Made by a program: the position numbers and the translations under genes. The notes under the pieces were generated by a model that was given only the letters and a program-made list of their open reading frames with translations, made no database searches and was not told the DNA's origin. Below, piece after piece: positions 24,280-24,680 of a stretch of 24,680 bases of DNA (its first letter is position 1; each line of letters opens with the position of its first letter). This DNA comes from Pseudomonadota bacterium (lineage in GTDB: Bacteria; Desulfobacterota; Desulfobacteria; Desulfobacterales; Desulfobacteraceae): NCBI GenBank assembly GCA_018816605.1, contig JAHIVS010000024.1, positions 1-24,680 on the forward strand, given 5' to 3'.

Positions 24280-24381
24280 TGCAAGCCTCCCTTTTGGTGT
24301 TTGATGAATTCTCCCAAAGGAGAACCCAAAATCAAAAAACAACCCGCCGTGGATCAGGCTTGAAATGCCTGGGTCTTGGAC

Positions 24382-24422
24382 AAAAAAAACTCCGGACCGA
24401 TTTTAAAAAATCGATCCGGAGT
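24382..24422 (-). terminator. Intrinsic terminator of the right cobalamin riboswitch
   Basis: On the minus strand a stem of about 15 bp (24422-24389, outer strand ACTCCGGAT with its complement) is followed by eight T (24389-24382). It lies between the cobalamin aptamer and the first gene and is the evident off-switch of the expression platform. Confidence 0.88.
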
Positions 24423-24439
24423 ATCCCTTTGCTTCATCC

Positions 24440-24512
24440 AAGATCCAAAAACACCCCTTCGTCCTCGAAGGGTGTGCAACATTTCAGGTAGGTCTTCTGA
24501 CTCTTGGATCTT
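24440..24512 (-). promoter_or_regulatory. Alternative pairing and hairpin in the riboswitch expression platform
   Basis: AAGATCCAA at the 3' side of the aptamer (plus coordinates 24504-24512) is perfectly complementary to TTGGATCTT downstream (24440-24448), and the two enclose a hairpin ACACCC-CTTCG/CGAAGGGTGT (24451-24475). This 9-bp helix would trap the closing strand of the aptamer and could form in one regulatory state only. Confidence 0.5.
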
Positions 24513-24652
24513 CCTAGTAGCTTTTGCCTTCCCATCAAATTTACAATTGACAGTGGCGTGAGAAAAGCGTTCGTCCCCAATTACAGCGGCGGGCCCGTCC
24601 CTGATTTTCACAGGTGTTCCCTATTAAGCATTTTCATGCACCTGAACTGATA
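24482..24652 (-). ncRNA. Cobalamin riboswitch (right copy)
   Basis: Read on the minus strand it shows TTCAGGTGC (P1 start), AATAGGGAACACCTGTGAAA, GGGCCCGCCGCTGTAATTGG (the B12 box), GCCACTG, GGGAAGGC and the closing GAGTCAGAAGACCTACCTGA. TTCAGGT and ACCTGAA pair to close P1. It matches the left copy block for block but differs in the variable arms. It controls the minus-strand repeat-protein/BtuF-CbiZ/btuFCD operon. Its promoter lies at or beyond the right edge. Confidence 0.93.
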
Positions 24653-24680
24653 TGTTCTTAGGTTGAAAAGAAGTTAAAGT

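Noticed and set aside
1..24680. CRISPR arrays, tRNA or rRNA genes, transposases, toxin-antitoxin or phage-defence genes
   Set aside because: I looked on both strands and found no direct-repeat array, no tRNA-like cloverleaf and no recognisable gene of these classes.

Overview
The window looks like chromosomal DNA from a sulfate-reducing or related anaerobic bacterium of the Desulfobacterota, probably Desulfobacteraceae-like. This is inferred from gene content and protein style: a HyfB-like proton channel subunit, a PAS/sigma-54 activator with a cysteine cluster, DASS anion transporters with CBS partners, a NifX-like protein, and TonB-dependent corrinoid uptake fused to CbiZ. No rRNA or tRNA gene and no CRISPR array was found, and taxonomy was not tested by search.

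Left part (1-7706). A HyfB-like membrane subunit runs off the left edge on the minus strand. Then comes a plus-strand block: a sigma-54 activator with an unusual Walker B motif, a small NifX-like protein, a cytidylate-kinase-like/BON protein behind a near-perfect -24/-12 promoter, a DASS (SLC13) transporter with altered SNT motifs, and a CBS-pair protein ending in a strong terminator. A convergent PEP/pyruvate-binding-domain protein closes the block. The likely logic is sigma-54-controlled uptake of an unidentified anion.

Middle part (7736-12237). A TetR regulator is divergent from the PEP/pyruvate-binding protein over a shared palindrome. It heads a signalling operon: a second cytidylate-kinase-like/BON protein fused to a receiver domain, a membrane histidine kinase, a short kinase-like protein that keeps the phospho-acceptor His but has lost the ATPase motifs, and a stand-alone receiver. 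The two kinase-like/BON proteins are paralogues. They link the transport block to the phosphorelay block and are the best candidate for an undescribed sensory system.

Next (12238-15577). A TerC/Alx-type Mn exporter gene sits behind a yybP-ykoY manganese riboswitch with a clear promoter and terminator. It is followed by a Tim44-domain membrane protein, a REPIN-like inverted repeat and an M48 lipoprotein peptidase.

Right part (15578-24680). This is a corrinoid locus framed by two cobalamin riboswitches facing each other. From the left, a riboswitch controls an intact TonB-dependent receptor and a truncated periplasmic CobN-like gene. From the right, a riboswitch controls a 99-residue protein with three 24-residue repeats, a secreted BtuF-CbiZ fusion, a second BtuF, BtuC, BtuD and a broken second TonB receptor. 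The two damaged genes abut back to back near 18505, which looks like the scar of a deletion that removed the 3' ends of both convergent operons.
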